Of a stretch of DNA of 64,000 nucleotides, positions 58,714 through 64,000 are shown in pieces; the stretch's first letter is position 1; the number at the start of each line of letters is the position of its first letter. Where the stretch lies: NCBI RefSeq assembly GCF_009905375.1, contig NW_027417098.1, forward strand, positions 1 through 64,000, given 5' to 3'. Source of the stretch: Apium graveolens (Eukaryota > Streptophyta > Magnoliopsida > Apiales > Apiaceae). The notes beneath the pieces were generated by a model that worked only from the letters and a program-made list of their open reading frames with translations, was not told the origin of the DNA and did not search any database. The position numbers and the translations under genes are program-made.

Positions 58714-59623
58714 TCAGGTGTTTGAGACCTCGCTGTTATTGAGATAGCATAATTTGTAGGTCCCCGAGCGCAACACCTCTTTGATCTTGTAAGTCCCTTC
58801 CCAATTAGGCTGCAGTTTGCCTTGGTTTGTGGGGTATGAAGCTTTCGTATCCCGGAGTACCAGATCTCCTACCTCATATTCTCTGATCTTGGCCTTCTTT
58901 CCAAAGTAAAGTTTTATCTTCTTCTTGTAGTTCTCCATATTTTGCACAGCCCGGACTCTTACTTCATTCAACAGCTCCAAGTTAGTTTTAAAGCCTTCAA
59001 TATTTGAGATTTCATCGAAATTGACAATTCTGTGGGAGGATGATCCGGTTTCAAGTGGTAGCCGAGCTTCAGTACCGTATTCAAGTTTGAAGGGGGTTTC
59101 CCCGGTTCCTGTCCTGGGGGTGGTCCTGTAGGACCATAGAACCTTCGGGAGTTCATTTGGCCAGGTCTTCTTAGACTCTTCCAATCTTTTCTCTAGGCCC
59201 CGGAGTATGGTCCTGTTTGTTACCTCCACTTGTCCGTTCCCTTGAGGGTGTGCCACAGATGTTCTTTTATGCTTTATCGAGCTCTTTCAGGTATACTTCG
59301 AAGTCTGATCCTATAAACTGTGGTCCATTATCCGAGACCGAAACCACTGGGATCCCGAACCTCATTACGATCGAATCCATGAACTTTATGCAATCTTGTT
59401 GATTGATCGTTCGCATAGATTTGGCTTCTGCCCATTTAGTCATGTAGTTAATTGCCACTAGGATGTAGCGTAAATATCTCTTTTCCCAGGGGAAAGGGTC
59501 CACGATATCTATGCCCCAAACGATAAAGGAGACCGGGGAGAGCACTGACGCCGGAAGGCCCGGGCTTTTCTTTGGTACATTACTAAACTTTTGACATTTG
59601 CTGCATTTCTTCACATATATCAC
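58714..59623 (-). pseudogene. Gypsy integrase
   Basis: The left part of the protein (59623 to 59267) has the zinc-site remnant KCSKCQKF, WGIDIVDPFPW (first catalytic Asp), WAEAKSMRTI and VSDNGPQF (second Asp). After a frameshift near 59260, it continues with AHPQGNGQVEVTNRTILRG (catalytic Glu) and the C-terminal GDLVLRDTKAS..GKLQPNWEGTY..LRSGTY motif. The three catalytic residues are readable, but the frameshift breaks the protein. Confidence 0.88.
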
Positions 59624-60056
59624 CGCATCTGCGTGGATTGTTGGCCAATAATATCCCTGTCTGATGACTTTGTAGGCTAGAGATTTGGCTGCTAAGTGAT
59701 CTCCGCAAATTCCTTCGTGAACCTCCCGGAGATAATAATCGGCTTCATCCGGGTCGACACATTTTAGAGTCGGTGCTGAAAAGGTTCATCTATATAGTTG
59801 ATTATCTTCAGGAAAGAATCAGGAAGCTTTATGCTTGAGGTAACGGGCCTTGTTCTGATCTTCTAGTAGGGTCCCTTCTTTCAAGTAGGCTATGAAATGA
59901 GTCATCCAGTTCTCTGGGCTTCTTATGCATAAGATTTCGGCCCGTTCTGTGCTCGGTGCCCGGAGTTCTTCAAAGTAGACCGAATTGCTTAGATCCAAAA
60001 TATTCCAGCACGAGTTTGGAGAGCTCGTCTGCTTTGGAATTTTCCTATTTATTTAT

Positions 60057-60335
60057 TTATAGGATTGTTGTATCCGGGATGGTTTCCTGGATACCTCTCA
60101 CCATTGATTGGTATTGTGCTAGCTTTGGGTCTTTTGCAATATATTCCCTATTCATCTGTTTTACCACAATCTGAGAATCACTGTGGTCGATCAAGCTTGT
60201 TATCCCGAGAGATTTCTCTAGTCTGAGTCCAGATAGTAATGCTTCATATTCAGCCTGATTGTTTGTTACTTTGAAGATGAAGGTTATTGCTTTTTGGGCT
60301 GTAAAGCCTTCTGGACTTGAAAGGATTAGACCCAC
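60057..60335 (-). pseudogene. Second RNase H (aRNH) of the Tat element
   Basis: FKVTNNQAEYEALLSGLRLE, SLIDHSDSQIVVKQMN and YIAKDPKLAQY are the usual motifs of the extra, archaeal-type RNase H of Tat elements. The Glu (AEYEAL) and Asp (DSQ) are kept. Between RT/RNase H and integrase, as expected. Flanked by frame breaks. Confidence 0.8.
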
Positions 60336-60569
60336 CCGGATCTCTCAGTTGTTGCCGATCCGTCGACATATAATGTCCATGCGTTCTTGTCAGATGCTTT
60401 ATTCTCGATATTGGATTGGTTTGCTGAGATTGTTGGGGCTTCCGGGAAGGTGCATTCCATGTCGAACTCAACTAGTTACTGGGCTTTTATTGTTGTCCGG
60501 GGAATGAACTTAATGTTGAATTGGCTTAACTGTATCGCCTAATTGACCAGACTTTCGGATGCATCTGGT

Positions 60570-61850
60570 TTATGGATGATTCTTCGGAGTGGGTGATCTT
60601 TTACTACCTTGACTTCCCAGCCTTGGAAATATTGCATTAGCTTCCTGCTTGAGTGTACGAGGGCTAAGGCAAATTTTTCCAAGTTTGGGTACCGGGATTC
60701 TGCATCTTTGAGGACTTGACTGACATAATAGACCGGGATCTAGACTTCTTTTTCTTCCTGGATGAGGGCTGAAGAGACAGCCCTTGGTCCGACCGCGATT
60801 TAGGGGTTCTTCGGGCTTAGCTTTTGATAGTATTGGTGGATTCATCAGATGTTGCTTGACTTCTTCAAAAGCTGAGTCGCACTCTGGGGTCCATTCTATT
60901 ATCTTTTTATTTTGGTATCCTTGCAATAACACAAAGAAATGCAGGCACCTTTTCGCAAGTTTTGGGATAAACCTGCGAAGTGCTGCTAGGTATCCTGCCA
61001 ACTTTTGAATATCTTTATGGGTCCGGGGTATCGTCATTTCCATTATTGCATTAATATTTTTTGGGTTAGCCTCGATCCCCCATTCACTCACCAAGAAGCC
61101 AAGAAACTTCCCGGATGGGACTCCGAAAACACACTTCTCCGGGTTCAGCTTCATGTTGTACTTCCTTAAGTTGTCGAAACACTCCTTGAGGTCTTTGATG
61201 TAATCTGAGACCGTGATTGACTTAGATATCATATCGTCAACATATGACTCCATTTTCCTTCCCCGTTGGCTTTTGAAAATGGTGTACATCATCTTTTGAT
61301 AGGTGGCCCGGGCATTGATAAGTCTGAATGTCATCATGATGAAGGCATATACAGCCCGATACGTGATGAAGGTTATTTTTGCATTGTCTTCCGGATTCAT
61401 TTTGACTTGGTTGTATCCGTAAAAAGCATCCATAAAGCTTATCATAATGTGGCCTGAGGTTGCATCAATTAATTGATCGTTGTTGGGGAGGGGGTAAGAG
61501 TCTTTAGGAAAGGTCGAATTTAGACTCATGTAATCAACGCACATTCTCCACTTTCTGTTGGGATTTTTGACTAGCAAAATATTGGCGAGCCAATCCGGGT
61601 ACTTAATTTTACAGATGATGTCCACCTTTTCTACCTCCTCATCGATTGCTTGTTGCTGCTCCGGGGTGAAATTTCTACATTTTCGCTTGATCGGCCTTTG
61701 TTTTAGGTCTACATCCAGGCTATGCATTGCCACTGATTCGTCGATCCCGGGCATGTCTTCCGGTGTCCAAGAGAACACATCGACATAATTTTTTAACAAC
61801 TCGATGAGCTCTTTCTGAAAAGCCGTTTCCAGGCCCTTACCAATTTTCAC
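60570..61850 (-). pseudogene. Gypsy reverse transcriptase and first RNase H
   Basis: RT motifs in order: KYPDWLANILLVKNPNRKWR, CVDYMSLNSTFPKDSYPLP, MDAFYGYNQVKM, ESYVDDM (catalytic YVDD), NLRKYNMKLNPEKCVFGV, KFLGFLVSEWGIEANP, then the connection/RNase H start IIEWTPECDSAFEEVKQ. The frame shifts near 60790, after which RNase H continues in another frame to about 60560. The open stretch is 426 codons, but without a linked protease frame. Confidence 0.9.
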
Positions 61851-62104
61851 TTTTCAGGTGGGGTTCCCGGGCACTAGTTCTACTTCCATTATTTATTGGG
61901 TCGTATCGACCTTTGTCTTTTCTTTGGTTTCCACGAACTTTTGTATCTGGGCCTCAGTGTTGGTTACGCTGTATCCCGAATCTTCTATCATATTCACATC
62001 CAACTTGGGTCTTTTGCTGAGATGTTCTCAGTGTTTCTTTCTGCTTTACGCCTTGGGGAGGGACATTGCCTTTTTCCAATTTTCTGGTTCCGTTTTTGCC
62101 ATGA

Positions 62105-62518
62105 TTAAGCCTGTCCATAGCACCTTCCTGCCATGTCTCTGTCTCCCTTTAGTTCTCTTGTTCCTCCCGGGGTGGGTAATTTGAGCCTTAAATAAATCGT
62201 CGATGGGATGGCCTGGAGCTTGGTTAGTGTGTGCCTGCCGAGGATCATGTTGTATGATGACGTCACGCTTATTACGTAGAATTTCATGATATGAGAAACA
62301 TGCTAGGGTGTAGTCCCAAAAGTTATAGGGAGGTAAATGACTCCCTGGATTGGTACCATTGTGTTCCCGAACCCATATAGGGGGTCCTCGAGGCAGGGGT
62401 CCATGCGTAAGTGGCCGAGCTCCATCCTTTTGAGTGTGTGCTCGAAAACTATGTTAGCAGAAGAACCATTATTTACTAAAAAAAAATTTACCTCATTGTA
62501 TGGCACATCGAGGGTCAC
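62105..62518 (-). pseudogene. Gypsy aspartic protease, active site altered
   Basis: VNFFLVNNGSSANIVFEHTL corresponds to the retroviral-type protease core, but the catalytic Asp-Ser/Thr-Gly is Asn-Asn-Gly. YNMILGRHTLTKLQAI is the usual C-terminal ILGR motif. A stop separates the two parts around 62303. Confidence 0.75.
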
Positions 62519-62527
62519 GACTAAAGC

Positions 62528-63418
62528 CTAGTTATGATCCGGATTCAGTCCTTCATAATTCGCATAGGAGAAGTATATTGGTTCATCTTCAAAGGGTTGG
62601 ATCATCATTACGTCATTATCCATGTCTGGGCTCCGGGGTGGAGAGGTTGTCCCACCAAAAACAACGTTGACCACATTCTTACCGTTGTCTGGGGCCTTGT
62701 CTTTGTCATTCAATTTTCTCTGAAGATACTGGTTCATGTTCCCCATTTTGATTTGATCTTCGATGAACATTTTCAAGGAGAAATAATTCTCGGTCGTATG
62801 GCCATGATCTTCATGGTATCCGCAATGCTTGTCCCGGGCCCTATTCTCGGGCGGCGCAAGTAAGAGTTTTGGGGGATAATAAAAGGGTATACCTTTGACT
62901 TCCCGCAAGATGTCGGCCCGGGATCGGTTGAGAGGCGTCCACTCTGACTCTGGCTTGGGCACTCTTTTAGCTCTTGGTTTTCTTTTATTTTTCTGGGGTC
63001 CAGTATAGCTGTCCCGGGGTGGGGTTCCCCGGGACTGCTAGATGTAGTTTGACTGTCTGTCGACCTTGAATCTTTTGTCTTTTCTGTACGATGAGCGGCG
63101 TTCTGGGGATTCGTCGTCATCATGAATTCTTCGATTCATCTTCATTGACTTGAGGAAATCATTTTTCTTTATGAACTTGGAGGCCAAGGTATATGCGGAT
63201 GCGAAGCTTTGGGGTTCTCTGTGGATCAGGTCTTTGACATTACCCTTCGCAAGACACCGGATGCAGGTTTCTTCGAAAAATGTTTACGGCCTCCTTTTCT
63301 TCCAGGTTGGAGAGCTCGTTAACCGCCTCCTAAAATCTTTGATGAATTCAGGGAGGGACTCTTTGCTTCTCTGCTGGATTGTTCCAAATGGCACATTTGT
63401 AACTCATTCATTCGATTA
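62528..63418 (-). pseudogene. Gypsy gag
   Basis: The C-terminal part is open from 62962 (MPKPESEWTPLNRSRADIL) with a knuckle-like CGYHEDHGHTTENY, whose last Cys is replaced by Tyr. Upstream, FGTIQQRSKESLPEFIKDF and IRCLAKGNVKDL can be read in broken frames up to about 63418. Gag normally forms the particle; this copy is truncated at its N-terminus and broken by stops. Confidence 0.7.
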
Positions 63419-63789
63419 GCCCGGAACCTTTTTAAGAATATAGCGCTTGGGTTTATATAATACACGTGATCTTGTTTTCAAAACTTGAATTGAGACAACT
63501 CGTTCATAGGTGTAATGACATTGAAATAAGATAAAATAATATAATTATGTTTATCTTCACTAAAATAAAATTATACTACTGGTCGATGTAAAAATAAATT
63601 TAAACAAACTAAGTATAATCAGTTTAATTAATTTAGTCAGTGTAATTGATTTCAAACTAAAATAAAATAATTACTACTATTGATTCAGCTAAAGTATAAT
63701 ATTATTAAACTGATAATTTATCAATCGAAATAATAGCACCGGGCTAAAATCAAATAATTTATACTATTGATACAAGCTAAAAAATCATA
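63419..63789. other. AT-rich stretch, no gene seen
   Basis: Replaces the expected gag N-terminus, primer site and 5' LTR of the Tat element. No ORF or repeat identified. Confidence 0.5.
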
Positions 63790-64000
63790 GAGCCCGCAAG
63801 GGTTGCCTCAGTTGGATAAAAAGGGGATAACTATCCTTTTGGTCACAGATTTGAATCCCACGAGAGGATAATTTATGATTATGCCTCCTGAGTCAGAGTC
63901 TGTCGTTTAAATGCGGTTTAACTTGGTTCACGTGATTTGCAGGCTATTACGTGAACCCGTAGGGTTTACCCAGTGAGCACCCAAAGGCTAGCGGCTGCAA
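63790..64000 (+). mobile_element. SINE-like element, 3' end cut by window
   Basis: GGGTTGCCTCAGTTGG (A box-like) at about 63810 and ATTTGAATCCCACG (B box-like) near 63850, spaced as in tRNA-derived SINEs, followed by a non-tRNA body with GTGAACCCGTAGGGTTTACC. No poly-A is visible before the edge. Confidence 0.5.

Larger units (their letters stand above)
53940..63418 (-). mobile_element. Tat-type Ty3/gypsy retrotransposon, decayed, 5' end missing
   Basis: Minus-strand order: gag, protease, RT, RNase H, a second RNase H, integrase, tandem repeats, an antisense ORF, polypurine tract, 3' LTR. Dual RNase H and extra ORFs near the 3' end, some antisense, are known for the Tat lineage (Ogre/Retand). 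No 5' LTR or primer site is visible: homology stops near 63418 in AT-rich DNA. Every gene is broken. Confidence 0.8.

Overview
This is nuclear DNA of a flowering plant, most likely a eudicot. I see no intact host gene. The window is AT-rich and is almost entirely nested transposable elements: Ty1/copia elements of the SIRE/Maximus type, a Ty3/gypsy element of the Tat type, a truncated L1-type LINE, a Mutator-like DNA element, MITE candidates and a SINE candidate. The element families suggest an asterid, but the sequence does not fix the species.

Layout. (1) 1-2237 and 14072-~15055: remains of two older copia elements on the minus strand. E1 lies mostly off the left edge, and its 5' LTR abuts the gag of E2. 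The E2 LTR was itself split by E3. (2) 2238-14071: E3, a SIRE-like copia element on the minus strand with two 621-bp LTRs. (3) ~15055-19384: old intergenic DNA with an Emigrant-like MITE and the first copy of a ~1.7-kb tandem duplication. The second copy is split by (4) E4, 19385-32663, minus strand, flanked by a perfect ATATG duplication. (5) 33970-50019: a 5'-truncated L1-type LINE on the plus strand, split by (6) E5, 35385-48671, a plus-strand SIRE-like copia element flanked by a perfect GGGGA duplication. (7) 51180-53367: a non-autonomous Mutator-like element with ~190-bp inverted repeats, a 9-bp duplication, and probably a solo LTR inside. (8) ~53940-63418: a decayed Tat-type gypsy element on the minus strand with two RNase H regions, a 68-bp tandem array and a spliced-looking antisense ORF. 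(9) 63790-64000: a SINE-like element cut by the window edge.

E3, E4 and E5 share one plan: LTR, tRNA-Met primer site, gag with three CCHC knuckles, two in-frame stops, pol (PR-IN-RT-RNase H), ~1.3 kb of conserved non-coding spacer, a small ORF of 79-91 codons, a very large ORF3 (about 1,240 codons), polypurine tract, LTR. In all three the small ORF has a TATA-like box 75-84 bp before its start. In E4 and E5, ORF3 has one about 156-162 bp before its start. The accessory genes may therefore be made from their own transcripts. By-eye LTR comparison gives about 25/621, 15/614 and 6/592 substitutions for E3, E5 and E4, so E4 is youngest. All copies carry stops or frameshifts and look unable to act on their own.
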